A stretch of 64,000 bases of DNA from Azohydromonas australica DSM 1124 (GCF_000430725.1 NZ_KE387203.1:392976-456975), one strand, 5' to 3'. Shown: positions 17,149 through 26,955, counted from the first letter of the stretch. A program made the numbers and translations. Notes: a model not told the origin generated them from the sequence alone.

Positions 17149-18471
17149 ATGCCCCGATCCCTTTCCCTTGCCCGGCGCGCGCTGCCGGCGCTGCTGGCCT
17201 TTCTGCTGTGCGGCGCCGCGGGCGCCCAGGACGACACCGAGCTGCAGGCGCTCATCGACCAGGTCCAGCCCAAGGCCGTGGCCTGGCGGCGCGACATCCA
17301 CGGCCAGCCCGAGCTCTCCGGGCAGGAGGTACGCACCGCGCGCCTGGTGGCGCAGCACCTGCGCGCGCTGGGCCTGGAAGTGCAGACCGGCGTGGGCGGG
17401 CACGGCGTGGTCGCGCTGCTGCGGGGTGCCCAACCCGGGCGCGTGGTGGCGCTGCGCGCCGACATGGACGCGCTGCCCGTGGAGGAAGCCACGGGGCTGC
17501 CCTTCGCCTCGCGTGCCAAGGGCCTCCACCAGGGCCAGCTGGTGCCGGTGGCGCATGCCTGCGGCCACGACGGCCACACGGCGCTTCTCATGGGCACGGC
17601 CGAAGTGCTGAGCCGCATGAAGGAGCGGCTGCGCGGCAGCGTGAAGTTCATCTTCCAGGGCGCCGAGGAAGGCATCTCCGAGGGCCAGCCGGCCGCCGGC
17701 GCCAGCTGGGGCGCCAAGGCGATGGTCGAGCAGGGCGTGCTCGACAACCCGAAGGTGGACGCGATCTTCGGGCTGCACATCGCGCCTGTCCTGCCCGTGG
17801 GCGCCGTGGGCTGGCGCAGCGGCGTGCTGATGGCCGGCGCCGACTCGATGCGCATCAGCGTCAAGGGCGCCTCCGCGCATGGCGGCATGCCCTGGAACGG
17901 CGTGGACCCGATCCCCGTGGCGGCGCAGATCGTCACCTCGCTGCAGACCATCGTCAGCCGCCAGCTCGACATCACGCAGGAGCCCGCGGTGCTCACCATC
18001 GGCTCCATCCACGGCGGCAACCGCGACAACGTCATCCCGGAGTCGGTGGAGATGGCCGGCACGCTGCGCACCTTCGACGAGGGCATGCGCGCCGACGCCA
18101 AGCGCCGCATCGCGCGCACGGTCGAGGCCGTCGCCTCGGCCGCCGGCGCCAGCGCCAGCGTGCAGTTCGGCCCCACCGCCTACGCCGTGACGCACAACCC
18201 GCCCCAGCTGGTGGAAAGCGCCCTGCCCTCGCTGCGCCGCGCCACCGGCGGCAAGGTGGTGCCGCTGCCGCGCCTGAGCGCCTCGGAGGACTTCTCCGAG
18301 TTCCAGAAGGTGGTGCCGGGCTTCTATTTCATCCTCGGCGCCATGCCCGAAGGCAAGACGGCCGCCACGGCCGCGCCCAACCACTCGGCCGGCTTCGACT
18401 TTGACGAGCGGGCGCTGGCCGTGGGCATGCGCGCACTGGTGACGCTCACGCTCGACCAGCTCGCCCGCTGA
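17149..18471 (+). CDS. Secreted M20-family amidohydrolase (hippurate hydrolase/IAA-amino acid hydrolase-like)
   Basis: A 440-residue metallohydrolase with a Sec signal peptide (cleavage near AGA-QD, about residue 26). Metal-site motifs of the M20D group are clear: RADMDALPV, HACGHDGHT, GAEEG and LHIAP. A dimerisation domain is inserted around residues 215-330 (SVKGASAHGGMP, GGNRDNVIPE). It would release amino acids from N-acyl conjugates in the periplasm. The ATG at 17149 is used rather than an in-frame TTG two codons earlier. The gene stands alone between the REP-like repeat and the PilZ pair. Confidence 0.92.
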   Translation: MPRSLSLARRALPALLAFLLCGAAGAQDDTELQALIDQVQPKAVAWRRDIHGQPELSGQEVRTARLVAQHLRALGLEVQTGVGGHGVVALLRGAQPGRVVALRADMDALPVEEATGLPFASRAKGLHQGQLVPVAHACGHDGHTALLMGTAEVLSRMKERLRGSVKFIFQGAEEGISEGQPAAGASWGAKAMVEQGVLDNPKVDAIFGLHIAPVLPVGAVGWRSGVLMAGADSMRISVKGASAHGGMPWNGVDPIPVAAQIVTSLQTIVSRQLDITQEPAVLTIGSIHGGNRDNVIPESVEMAGTLRTFDEGMRADAKRRIARTVEAVASAAGASASVQFGPTAYAVTHNPPQLVESALPSLRRATGGKVVPLPRLSASEDFSEFQKVVPGFYFILGAMPEGKTAATAAPNHSAGFDFDERALAVGMRALVTLTLDQLAR

Positions 18472-18568
18472 GGCGGCGCCCAGGCGCGGGGGGTGGCATC
18501 GGCGCTGTAACTACCGGTGGCGACTGTGGCCAAACAATGCGGAATCCCCATCCGCCTTCTTGCCCGCC

Positions 18569-19036
18569 ATGCCCGTTCGCCATCCACAGCCTGCCGGTTC
18601 TTCGACCACCGCGCTGCGCCGGCATGTGCGCGAGCGCTTCGCCACCACCGTGCAGCTCACGCTGCCCAACCGGCGCGTCCTGCGGGGCCGCACCCTGGAC
18701 ATCAGCCTGGGCGGCATGCAGCTGGTGCTGCCGGAGAGCCTGCCGCTGCACGGCGAGTGCGAGCTGTCGCTCACCATCCCGGCCATTCCCATGGGCGCCA
18801 AGGTGATCACGGCCCGGGCACGGGTGACAAGCATCGTGTGCAGCGGGCGCGAGCGCGGTTTTCTGACCGGCCTGCGCTTCACCACCTTCCCCACCGCCTC
18901 GCGTGCCGCCCTGCTGCGCTACCTGCAGGCGCGCGACCTCAACCGCCATCCCCCATCCGCCCGCCCACACCGCCGGGTTGCCGACAACAGCCGCGACACC
19001 CCGGGAATACCCGAATTGCCGTTCATCGAGCACTAA
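18569..19036 (+). CDS. PilZ-domain protein, copy 1
   Basis: A 155-residue cytoplasmic protein with a PilZ domain from about residue 15 to 120. Both cyclic-di-GMP contact motifs can be read: R-x3-R in ALRRHVRERF and D-x-S-x2-G in DISLGG. A basic, disordered tail follows. It would act as a c-di-GMP receptor that passes the signal to an unknown partner. A similar gene follows 117 bp downstream. Confidence 0.85.
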   Translation: MPVRHPQPAGSSTTALRRHVRERFATTVQLTLPNRRVLRGRTLDISLGGMQLVLPESLPLHGECELSLTIPAIPMGAKVITARARVTSIVCSGRERGFLTGLRFTTFPTASRAALLRYLQARDLNRHPPSARPHRRVADNSRDTPGIPELPFIEH

Positions 19037-19153
19037 CTGGCCTCAGGTGAGACACCGTTCACACCCGGCGGAGCGCATGAAAGGCACGTGCCAGTAACAA
19101 TGTGTGCAATCGTGCTTTGGTTTGACGCTCAAGTTTCAGGAACTGGTTTTTGA

Positions 19154-19609
19154 ATGAACGGATTTATCAGCAACAAGGATCACAAGGCGCCCGTGCGGGA
19201 GTTCCGGGAGCATGCGCGGGGGCGCCTCGTGTGCACCGTGCACGTGATGCTCCCGGGCCGCCGCATCGTGGAGGCCCGCGCGGTGGACATCAGCGTCGGC
19301 GGCCTGCGGCTGCTGGTGCCGACCAACCTGCCGCTGCACTCGGTCCACAACATCCGGCTGGGCCTGCCCGGCAACCCGGAAGGCTCCTACACCGTCATGG
19401 CGCGGGGCCAGGTCATGAACGTCATGTTCAGCGGCAAGGAGAACGGCTTCATGGTGGGCATGCGCTTCACCTCCATCTCCCACGCCGCGGTGGAGGCCAT
19501 CGCGCAGTACCTGCACGAGCGCCCCCGCTACGGCCGGCACGCCAGCGCCCCGGCGCACCGCGCGCAGATTGGCAACCGCGTCGCCGAAGAGGCCGACTGC
19601 CTCTGCTGA
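19154..19609 (+). CDS. PilZ-domain protein, copy 2
   Basis: A 151-residue paralogue of the protein at 18569-19036, with R-x3-R in REHARGRL and DISVGG. The same strand order follows (LRLLVPTNLPLHS, GFMVGMRFT). Both c-di-GMP motifs are intact, so the duplication has not obviously inactivated either copy. The last residues include DCLC, a short cysteine pair at the C-terminus. It is convergent with the TorD-like gene 15 bp away. Confidence 0.85.
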   Translation: MNGFISNKDHKAPVREFREHARGRLVCTVHVMLPGRRIVEARAVDISVGGLRLLVPTNLPLHSVHNIRLGLPGNPEGSYTVMARGQVMNVMFSGKENGFMVGMRFTSISHAAVEAIAQYLHERPRYGRHASAPAHRAQIGNRVAEEADCLC

Positions 19610-19624
19610 AACCCCGTCCCGTCC

Positions 19625-20257
19625 CTACTCGATCAGGTCGAAGGCCTGGGTTTCGACCTGCATGAAGGCGGCGGTGAAGCCCGCCAGCGCGGCGTAGAGC
19701 CTGGCCCGCGGCTGCGCCTGCACCGCCTCGCACAGCTTCTCCACCCAGGGCTGCACGTGGGCGCGGAAGAAGCGGCGCTGTTGCTCCAGGTTGCACAGCG
19801 CGACGTCGTCGCCGGCGATGAGGAAGCGCATCACCTCGAACACGCAGGCCACGTGGTCCTCGGTCTCGCCGCGCGAGGGGTCGCGCTCCAGGCCCAGGCG
19901 CGCCAGGTCGTCGCGCAGCGCCACCAGCGGGCGCTCGTTGAGGAAACCGGCCAGGTAGTACGAGCCGTAAAGGAAGACCTCGGGCTTGCCGATGCCCTCG
20001 AACAGCGCCACGTGCTCCTCGCGGGCCGCCGCCACGCTGCTGGCGCGCATGGCGCCCACGAGCGCCTGCCAAGGCGCCTCCAGGAAGCCGCCCGGCTGCG
20101 GCGCCTCGGTCACGGCGACCGCGAACTGCCGCAGCAGCGCCTCGTCCGGCGGCGCCCACCACAACCGCGCCAGCACGCCGTAGGTCTCGGCCCGCGCCAG
20201 CTCCTCGGCGTCGTCCATGGTGGACAGGCTCAGGGCCTGAAGGTGTTCTGCGCTCAT
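19625..20257 (-). CDS. TorD/DmsD-family chaperone for the formate dehydrogenase
   Basis: A 210-residue all-alpha cytoplasmic protein of the redox-enzyme maturation chaperone family (motifs EEHVALFEGIGKPEVFLYGSYYLAGFL and EDHVACVFEVMRFL). Such proteins bind a Tat leader and hold the molybdoenzyme until the cofactor is in place. It is the last gene of a five-gene maturation unit, 8 bp after the iron-sulphur gene. Its expected client is the alpha subunit at 1-2301, about 17 kb away on the same strand. Confidence 0.88.
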   Translation of the reverse strand: MSAEHLQALSLSTMDDAEELARAETYGVLARLWWAPPDEALLRQFAVAVTEAPQPGGFLEAPWQALVGAMRASSVAAAREEHVALFEGIGKPEVFLYGSYYLAGFLNERPLVALRDDLARLGLERDPSRGETEDHVACVFEVMRFLIAGDDVALCNLEQQRRFFRAHVQPWVEKLCEAVQAQPRARLYAALAGFTAAFMQVETQAFDLIE

Positions 20258-20265
20258 GGGCTCGC

Positions 20266-22404
20266 TCACAGGTCGGTGATCCGCACTTCGCTGGGGTTGG
20301 AATAGATGTCGATGACGCGGCAGTCGCCGCACATCTTCAGCCGCTGCAGCGCCTCGCCCTGGAACATCGGGTGCCCCGCCAGGCGGCCGAGCATGGCCTC
20401 CACCGCCTGCAGCGTGCCGAAGGGCTTGCCGCAGCGGATGCAGCCGTAGGGCTGCGCCTCGTTGAGCACGCGGGCCTGCTTGCGCGCCTTGCCCTCCTCC
20501 GCCAGCCACAGCCGCGGCTGCAGCGCGATGGCGTCCTCGGGGCAGGTGGTGGCGCACAGGCCGCACTGCACGCAGTTCTTCTCGATGAAGCGCAGTTGCG
20601 GCTTGTCGGGGTTGTCGGCCAGCGCGGCCGAGGGGCACGCGCCCACGCAGCTCAGGCACAGCGTGCAGCGGCCCGTGTCCACGCTGATGCTGCCCAGCGG
20701 ACTGGCCGCGGGCAGCGCCACGCTCTCCGGCAGCGCCCGCGGCGCCTGCGCCAGCAGGTGCTCCAGCGCCAGCTCCAGCGTGGCGCGCTTTTCACTCTGC
20801 ACCGCGTAGGCGGCGGGCACGCGCACGGCGTCGGCCGGCGGCGCCAGGCGCAGCGTGGCGTCCAGCGCGGCCAAGTCGCGAGCGTCGCGGGCCTCCAGCA
20901 GCTGCACGTGCACGCCGGCGTAGCCCAGCCCGGCCAGCAGCGTGTTGGCCACCTCGGCCTGCTCCGCCAGCGCGGCGCGGTACTCGGGCGCCTCCTCCTC
21001 GGTCAGCAGGATGAACACCTGCGAGGCGCCCTGCGCCTTGGCCGTGAGCCACAGCTCCAGGCCGACGCTGGCGGTGTGCCACAGCGCCACCGGCAGCACG
21101 CGCGCGGGCAGGCCGTGGACGGACGCGTCGGTGCGCGCCGCGCGGCCCAGCTCCATCAGCAGCCGCGATCCGGCCCCCTCGCTGTGCAGCAGCAGCGCGG
21201 CGTCACGCCCGCCAGCGCGGGCGTAGGTGGTCAGCAGCGTGCGCAGCCGCCGCCCCGTGGTGGGCGCGTCCGGGTAGGCGTAGGCCAGCGCGCCGGTGGG
21301 GCACACGGTGGTGCAGGCGCCGCAGCCCACGCACAGGTGCGGCTCGACGCGGATGCCGCCCGTGGTGGTGGCCTCGCTGGCGATGGCGCGCGCGGAGCAG
21401 ATCTGCACGCAGGCATCGCAGCCCACGCGCTCGTTGCGGCTGTGGGCGCAGAGCTTCTGCTTGTACTGGAAGAACTTCGGCTTCTCGAACTCGCCGGTCA
21501 GCTCGCGCAGCTTCAGCACCGCGTCGAACAGCTTCGCCGTGTCGCTGCCGGCGTGGAAGTAGCCCTGGGGCTTGGCGTGCTGGACGAAGGCCGGCGCGGG
21601 GCGCAGGTCCAGGACCATGTCGAAGGTCTCGGACAGCCGCTCCGGCTCGCGCTGGAAGTCGATGGCCCCGGCCACGGCGCAGGCCTTGACGCAGGCGCGG
21701 TGCGAGGTGCAGCGTGAGAGGTCGACCTGGTAGTCGAAGCCAATGGCGCCCTCGGGGCAGGCTTCCACGCAGGCGTTGCAGCGCGTGCACAGGTCCAGGT
21801 CGATCGGGTTGCCGCTCTCCCAGCGCACCTCGAAGGCGCCGAGCCAGCCGCTCAGGCCCGTGACGCGCCCGGCGTGCACCGCGCGCTCGCGCGGCTGCGG
21901 CAGCGCGCTGCCCGCCTCGCTCAGCAGCAGGCTCACGTCGAGCTTGTCGGTGAGCATGGCGGCGGCGCGCTCGGCGGCCTCGGCGCCGCCGATGACCAGC
22001 AGCCGCCCGGCCGAGCGGTAGCTCACGGTAGGCACCGGGTCGGGGTCAGGCAGCTGCGCGGCGGCGATGAGCGCGGCGAGCTTGGGCGTGGCGCCGCGCG
22101 CGTCCTTGGACCAGCCGCCGCTCTCGCGCAGGTTGACGAAGCGGATGGGCTGCTCCTCGGCCGGCAGCGCACCCTCGGTCTGCGCGTTGAGCTCCAGGAA
22201 CAGGCGCTTCTCCTGCGTGCAGCCCACCAGGAGCTGCTCGCCGGCGACGGCCGCGGCCTTGGCCGCGCGCTGGAACTGCACCGCCTCATGGCGGCACAGC
22301 AGGTTGTGGACGGTCTGCAGCCCTTCAGCCTGCGGCAGGGCCTTCGCCAGCGCCGGGCCGTCCAGCGGCATGGTGCGGTTGCAGTTGCAGATCAGCGTCT
22401 TCAT
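20266..22404 (-). CDS. Multi-[4Fe-4S] ferredoxin-type protein of formate dehydrogenase maturation
   Basis: A 712-residue cytoplasmic protein with several cysteine clusters. Examples are CTRCNACVEACPEG (about 207), CVGCGACTTVCPTG (about 355), CTLCLSCVGACPSA (about 595), CVQCGLCATTCPED (about 625) and additional CxxC pairs near both ends. This architecture is typical of the large 4Fe-4S protein found with DUF3305/DUF3306 and TorD genes. A role in electron supply or cluster delivery during assembly is inferred. Its ATG at 22404 lies inside the end of the DUF3306 gene, an 80-bp overlap in another frame. Confidence 0.92.
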   Translation of the reverse strand: MKTLICNCNRTMPLDGPALAKALPQAEGLQTVHNLLCRHEAVQFQRAAKAAAVAGEQLLVGCTQEKRLFLELNAQTEGALPAEEQPIRFVNLRESGGWSKDARGATPKLAALIAAAQLPDPDPVPTVSYRSAGRLLVIGGAEAAERAAAMLTDKLDVSLLLSEAGSALPQPRERAVHAGRVTGLSGWLGAFEVRWESGNPIDLDLCTRCNACVEACPEGAIGFDYQVDLSRCTSHRACVKACAVAGAIDFQREPERLSETFDMVLDLRPAPAFVQHAKPQGYFHAGSDTAKLFDAVLKLRELTGEFEKPKFFQYKQKLCAHSRNERVGCDACVQICSARAIASEATTTGGIRVEPHLCVGCGACTTVCPTGALAYAYPDAPTTGRRLRTLLTTYARAGGRDAALLLHSEGAGSRLLMELGRAARTDASVHGLPARVLPVALWHTASVGLELWLTAKAQGASQVFILLTEEEAPEYRAALAEQAEVANTLLAGLGYAGVHVQLLEARDARDLAALDATLRLAPPADAVRVPAAYAVQSEKRATLELALEHLLAQAPRALPESVALPAASPLGSISVDTGRCTLCLSCVGACPSAALADNPDKPQLRFIEKNCVQCGLCATTCPEDAIALQPRLWLAEEGKARKQARVLNEAQPYGCIRCGKPFGTLQAVEAMLGRLAGHPMFQGEALQRLKMCGDCRVIDIYSNPSEVRITDL

Positions 22405-22966
22405 GGGGTGCGGTCGCGGTGTTCGTCAGGGGCGGCAGGGCCGCCGGGTCGTCCGGCAGGGCGGGCGCGCCGGCCACCGGCGGCTCCTGGCCGGCAGTGG
22501 CGACGCCTTCAGGCGTGCCGGTTTCAGTCTCTTTGTCCTTGTCCTCCTCGTCGTCGAAGAGGCCCAGCAGCTTGGACTGCGCGAGCTGGCGCAGCATGGC
22601 CGGCGGGATCGGATCGGGCTTGCCGTAGTCGTCGATGTAGATGTCCAGCCCGTCCATCACGTTGAAGTGTGGGTCGGTGAAGAGCTTTTTCAGCGCGGCG
22701 TTCTTCACGTCCGGCGCGACGTCGGAGGCGACGAAGCGGGAATAGTCCGAATCGCGGCCGAGCTTGGCGACGTCTTCGAGCGTGGGCGGGGGTTCGACGG
22801 GCTGCGGCGGCACCTCGGCCACGGGCTGCGCCGGCGCGGCGGCCAGGGGCGGCGCGGCTTCGGCCGCCCTGGGCTTTTCAGCCGGCGGCGGCTCGGGCGG
22901 CTGCTCGCCGCGCGCGACCTGCGTTTTGCGCCGCGACCAGCGCGAGAAGAAGCCGTCTTCGGCCAT
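22325..22966 (-). CDS. DUF3306 protein, formate dehydrogenase accessory
   Basis: A 213-residue protein with the conserved start MAEDGFFSRWSRRK. A proline/alanine-rich linker (about residues 22-65) is followed by the family core LGRDSDYSRFVASDVAP...ALKKLFTDPHFNVMDGLDIYIDDY. The molecular role is unknown; the family is confined to formate dehydrogenase loci. After the core the sequence is low-complexity, and its last 26 codons overlap the next gene. The stop may be real, or it may mark a relaxed C-terminus. Confidence 0.85.
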   Translation of the reverse strand: MAEDGFFSRWSRRKTQVARGEQPPEPPPAEKPRAAEAAPPLAAAPAQPVAEVPPQPVEPPPTLEDVAKLGRDSDYSRFVASDVAPDVKNAALKKLFTDPHFNVMDGLDIYIDDYGKPDPIPPAMLRQLAQSKLLGLFDDEEDKDKETETGTPEGVATAGQEPPVAGAPALPDDPAALPPLTNTATAPHEDADLQLQPHHAAGRPGAGEGPAAG

Positions 22967-23011
22967 GCTGAAACTCCTGATGGTCCGAGGGACGGGAGGC
23001 TCGGGAGGGCG

Positions 23012-23503
23012 TCAGCCGCCGCGCCCGCGCTCCTCGGGACGCCGGAACGAGGCCGGGCGCTGGCGCTTCTTGGGCTCGGGCCGGTAGTGCTCGTCCACGT
23101 AGGCCTGCAGCCAGTCGCGCACCTGCGGATGCAGCGGCACGTTGTCCACGCGTTCCTGCGCATCGAGCCAGCGGCCCGCCTCGTTGTAGGACAGGCTCAC
23201 GATCTCGGGGCGCGCGCGGGAGGGGTCCTCGTCATCCGTGCGCCACATCACGAACCACACCGGCGTGCCGGCGCTGAGGTTGAGGTAGTAGCCCTCGGCC
23301 TCGTCCTTGAACAGCTCCAGCTCGAAGCCGGGGAAGAGGAAGCTCGCGGTCTTGCCGTCGTCGCGCAGCAGCCGCGCCTCGGTGCCGAAGCCGCCCTCGT
23401 CGGGCAGCACCTCGGCGATGCGGTGGCGCCAGTCCTCCCAGCGGTTGGGCTGGTGCTCGCGCTCCATCAGGACCGCGACCCGGACCGACGGCCGCTGCGA
23501 CAT
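23012..23503 (-). CDS. DUF3305 protein, formate dehydrogenase accessory
   Basis: A 163-residue protein (MSQRPSVRVAVLMEREHQPNRWEDWRHRI...) of the DUF3305 family, with a basic C-terminal tail (KKRQRPASFRRPEERGRGG). The function is unknown but it always keeps company with DUF3306 and the large 4Fe-4S protein. Its ATG at 23503 is separated by one base from the stop of mrp, so the two are very likely coupled. The DUF3306 gene follows 45 bp later. Confidence 0.85.
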   Translation of the reverse strand: MSQRPSVRVAVLMEREHQPNRWEDWRHRIAEVLPDEGGFGTEARLLRDDGKTASFLFPGFELELFKDEAEGYYLNLSAGTPVWFVMWRTDDEDPSRARPEIVSLSYNEAGRWLDAQERVDNVPLHPQVRDWLQAYVDEHYRPEPKKRQRPASFRRPEERGRGG

Positions 23504-23504
23504 C

Positions 23505-24596
23505 TCAGGTGCCCTTGGAGATGGTGATGGAGGGGAACTTGCTGCTGAAATCCTTGGCCTTGGCGGCGATCTTGATCGCCACCTGGCGCGCCACGGCCTT
23601 GTAGATGCCGGAGATCTCGCCATCGGGGTCGTTGACCACGGTGGGACGGCCGCTGTCGGCCTGCTCGCGGATGCCCATGGACAGCGGAAGCGCCCCGAGG
23701 TAGTCCACGCCGTACTCGGCCGCCATCTTCTTGCCCCCTTCGGCGCCGAAGATGTGCTCGGCGTGGCCGCAGTTGGAGCACACGTGCACGGCCATGTTCT
23801 CCACCACGCCCAGGATGGGCACGCCCACCTTCTCGAACATCTTCAGGCCCTTGCGCGCGTCCAGCAGCGCAATGTCCTGCGGCGTGGTCACGATCACGGC
23901 GCCGGTGAGCGGCACCTTCTGGGAGAGCGTGAGCTGGATGTCGCCGGTGCCCGGGGGCATGTCGACGATGAGGTAGTCCAGGTCGGACCAGTTGGTCTGG
24001 CGCAGCAGCTGCTCCAGCGCCTGGGTGGCCATGGGGCCGCGCCAGATCATGGGGTTGTCGGCCTCGATCAGGAAGCCGATGGACATGACCTGCACGCCGT
24101 AGTTCTCCAGCGGCTCCATGGTCTGGCCGTCGGCGCTCTCGGGGCGGCCCTCGATGCCCATCATCATGGGCTGGCTGGGGCCGTAGATGTCGGCGTCCAG
24201 GATGCCCACGCGCGCGCCCTCGGCGGCCAGCGCCAGCGCCAGGTTCACGGTGGTGGTGCTCTTGCCCACGCCGCCTTTGCCCGAGGCCACGGCGACGATG
24301 TTCTTCACCTTGGGCAGCAGCTGCACGCCGCGCTGCACCGCGTGCGCCGTGATCTCCACGCTCAGGTTGGCGCTGACGTTGGCCACGCCGGCCACCGTGC
24401 GCGCGGCGGCGATGAGCGCGCGGCGCAGCACCGGCATCTGGCTCTTGGCGGGGTAGCCCAGCACCACGTCGAAGCTGACGTCGTCGCCATCGATGCGCAG
24501 GTTCCTGAGCTGGCGGGTGGAGACGAAATCGCGCCCGGTGTTGGGATCGACGACGGTCTTGAGCGCGTCCAGCAGCGCGGCTTCAGTGGCGGCCAT
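23505..24596 (-). CDS. mrp: Mrp/ApbC iron-sulphur cluster carrier ATPase
   Basis: A 363-residue P-loop protein. An N-terminal MIP18-like domain (about residues 5-90) precedes a ParA/MinD-type ATPase with deviant Walker A GKGGVGKST at about 107 and the metal-binding pair CSNCG at about 271. It carries [4Fe-4S] clusters to apoproteins. It is the first gene of the unit with DUF3305, DUF3306, the 4Fe-4S protein and TorD. That places a general cluster carrier under the same promoter as a large cluster-binding client. It is divergent from metG across 112 bp, as is common for mrp/metG. Confidence 0.95.
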   Translation of the reverse strand: MAATEAALLDALKTVVDPNTGRDFVSTRQLRNLRIDGDDVSFDVVLGYPAKSQMPVLRRALIAAARTVAGVANVSANLSVEITAHAVQRGVQLLPKVKNIVAVASGKGGVGKSTTTVNLALALAAEGARVGILDADIYGPSQPMMMGIEGRPESADGQTMEPLENYGVQVMSIGFLIEADNPMIWRGPMATQALEQLLRQTNWSDLDYLIVDMPPGTGDIQLTLSQKVPLTGAVIVTTPQDIALLDARKGLKMFEKVGVPILGVVENMAVHVCSNCGHAEHIFGAEGGKKMAAEYGVDYLGALPLSMGIREQADSGRPTVVNDPDGEISGIYKAVARQVAIKIAAKAKDFSSKFPSITISKGT

Positions 24597-24708
24597 AAGG
24601 GGGTGACAACAGGGGGATTCTGAGAGGGGAAGCAGTCTAGCCCAGGGGGGCTGACCTTGACGTGCGGCCTAGAATCTGGGTTTGCCCCGCGCGCCCAAGA
24701 GACCCTTG

Positions 24709-26808
24709 ATGACACGCCAGCTTTTCGTCACCACCGCCCTGCCCTACGCCAACGGCGCCTTCCACATCGGCCACATCATGGAGTACATCCAGGCCGACAT
24801 CTGGGTGCGCTTCCAGCGCATGCGCGGCAACACGGTGCACTTCGTGGGCGCCGACGACGCGCACGGTGCGCCGATCATGATCGCCGCCGAGAAGGTCGGG
24901 AAAACCCCACAACAGTTCGTGGCCGAGATCGCCGCCGGGCGCAAGCAGTACCTGGACGGCTTCCACATCGCCTTCGACCACTGGCACTCCACCGACGCCC
25001 CGGAGAACCACCAGCTCGCGCAGGACATCTACCGCGCGCTGCGCCGCGAGGGCCTGATCGCCGTGCGCAACATCGAGCAGTTCTTCGACCCCGTGAAGTC
25101 GATGTTCCTGCCCGACCGCTACATCAAGGGCGAGTGCCCCAAGTGCGCCGCCAAGGACCAGTACGGCGACTCCTGCGAGGTCTGCGGCGCGGTGTACGCG
25201 CCCACCGAGCTGAAGAACCCGTACTCCACGCTCACCGGCGCCACGCCGGTGATGAAGAGCTCCGAGCACCACTTCTTCCAGCTCTCCTCGCCGCGCTGCC
25301 TGGAGTTCCTGCAGCGCTGGACGCAGGAGCCCGGGCGGCTGCAGCCCGAGGTGCTCAACAAGATCAAGGAGTGGTTCGCCGCCGACGACGAGGGCCACGT
25401 GGGCCTGTCGGACTGGGACATCTCCCGCGACGCGCCCTACTTCGGCATCGAGATCCCCGACGCCCCGGGCAAGTACTTCTACGTCTGGCTGGACGCGCCC
25501 GTGGGCTACCTGGCCTCGCTCAAGGCCTGGTTCGACCAGGGCGGCCCCCAGCGCCGCGACGGCGACAGCCGCAGCTTCGAGCAGTTCGTGGCCGACCCGG
25601 CGGTGGAGCAGTACCACTTCATCGGCAAGGACATCACGTACTTCCACACGCTGTTCTGGCCCGCGATGCTGCATTTCAGCGGCCGCAAGGAGCCGACCAA
25701 CGTGTTCGTGCACGGCTTTATCACCGTCAGCGGCGAGAAGATGAGCAAGTCGCGCGGCACCGGCATCAGCCCGCTGAAGTACCTGGAGATCGGCATGAAC
25801 GCCGAGTGGCTGCGCTACTACATCGCCGCCAAGCTCAACGCCAAGGTCGAGGACGTGGACTTCAACCCTGAGGACTTCGTCGCGCGGGTGAACTCGGACC
25901 TGGTGGGCAAGTACGTCAACATCGCCAGCCGCGCCGCGGGCTTCATCGCCAAGCGCTTCGAGGGCCACCTCAGCGCCGACCTGGGCGTGGAAGGCCGCGC
26001 GCTGCTGGACGGCCTGCGCGCCGGGCGCGAGGACATCGAGCGCCTCTATGAGGAGCGCGAGTTCGGCAAGGCGGTGCGCGAGGTCATGGCGCTGGCCGAC
26101 CGCGTCAACGCCTACGTGGACCAGCACAAGCCCTGGGACCTGGCCAAGAAGCCGGAGCTGTCGGCGGCGCTGCACGACGTGTGCAGCACCTGCATCGAGG
26201 CGTTCCGCCTGCTCACCATCTACCTCAAGCCCGTGCTGCCCTCCGTGGCGGCGCAGGTGGAGAAGTTCCTGCAGGTGGAACCGCTGAACTTTGCCGACGC
26301 CGCACGCGCCCTGGGCGCGCACCGCATCGGCGCCTACCAGCACCTGATGCAGCGCGTGGACCCGAAGCTGCTGGACGCGCTGTTCGAGCCGGCTGCGGCG
26401 GCGGCTGCCGCGGCCCCGGCCGCCGCGGCCGAGGCGCCCGCGCTGCCCGGCGGCGAGGACATCGCGCCCACCATCGGCATCGAGGACTTCGCCAAGATCG
26501 ACCTGCGCATCGCCCGCATCGTGGAGGCGCGCAAGGTCGAGGGCAGCAACAAGCTGCTGCAGCTCACGCTGGACGTGGGCGAGGGCCGCACGCGCAACGT
26601 CTTCAGCGGCATCCAGTCCGCCTACACGCCCGAGCAGCTCGTGGGCAAGCTCACCGTGATGGTGGCGAACCTGGCGCCGCGCAAGATGAAGTTCGGCGTG
26701 AGCGAAGGCATGGTGCTGGCGGCCAGCCACGCCGACGAGAAGGCGCAGCCCGGCATCCACGTCCTGGAGCCCTGGCCGGGCGCCCAGCCCGGCATGCGGG
26801 TGCGCTGA
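24709..26808 (+). CDS. metG: Methionyl-tRNA synthetase
   Basis: A 699-residue class-I synthetase charging tRNA-Met. The HIGH signature is HIGH at residues 19-22, the zinc knuckle has four cysteines at about 143-159 (CPKC...CEVC), and KMSKS lies at 344-348. An alanine-rich linker (about residues 565-590) leads to the C-terminal EMAP/Trbp111-type tRNA-binding domain ([20 protein letters not shown]). The ATG at 24709 is chosen over a TTG nine codons earlier. A TAGAAT box at 24670-24675 is a possible -10. Confidence 0.97.
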   Translation: MTRQLFVTTALPYANGAFHIGHIMEYIQADIWVRFQRMRGNTVHFVGADDAHGAPIMIAAEKVGKTPQQFVAEIAAGRKQYLDGFHIAFDHWHSTDAPENHQLAQDIYRALRREGLIAVRNIEQFFDPVKSMFLPDRYIKGECPKCAAKDQYGDSCEVCGAVYAPTELKNPYSTLTGATPVMKSSEHHFFQLSSPRCLEFLQRWTQEPGRLQPEVLNKIKEWFAADDEGHVGLSDWDISRDAPYFGIEIPDAPGKYFYVWLDAPVGYLASLKAWFDQGGPQRRDGDSRSFEQFVADPAVEQYHFIGKDITYFHTLFWPAMLHFSGRKEPTNVFVHGFITVSGEKMSKSRGTGISPLKYLEIGMNAEWLRYYIAAKLNAKVEDVDFNPEDFVARVNSDLVGKYVNIASRAAGFIAKRFEGHLSADLGVEGRALLDGLRAGREDIERLYEEREFGKAVREVMALADRVNAYVDQHKPWDLAKKPELSAALHDVCSTCIEAFRLLTIYLKPVLPSVAAQVEKFLQVEPLNFADAARALGAHRIGAYQHLMQRVDPKLLDALFEPAAAAAAAAPAAAAEAPALPGGEDIAPTIGIEDFAKIDLRIARIVEARKVEGSNKLLQLTLDVGEGRTRNVFSGIQSAYTPEQLVGKLTVMVANLAPRKMKFGVSEGMVLAASHADEKAQPGIHVLEPWPGAQPGMRVR

Positions 26809-26955
26809 CATGGCGCGGTGGCCGGCGTCGCAGCGGCTCAGCCTGGTGGCTGGCCCCTCGCGCCGGCGCCGCTTCATCGCCCTGCGGCACCACTGCGGAC
26901 CTCCGGCGGCGCGACGCATGACGCGCGTTCGCCATCCCTGCATTCCGGAGGTTCC

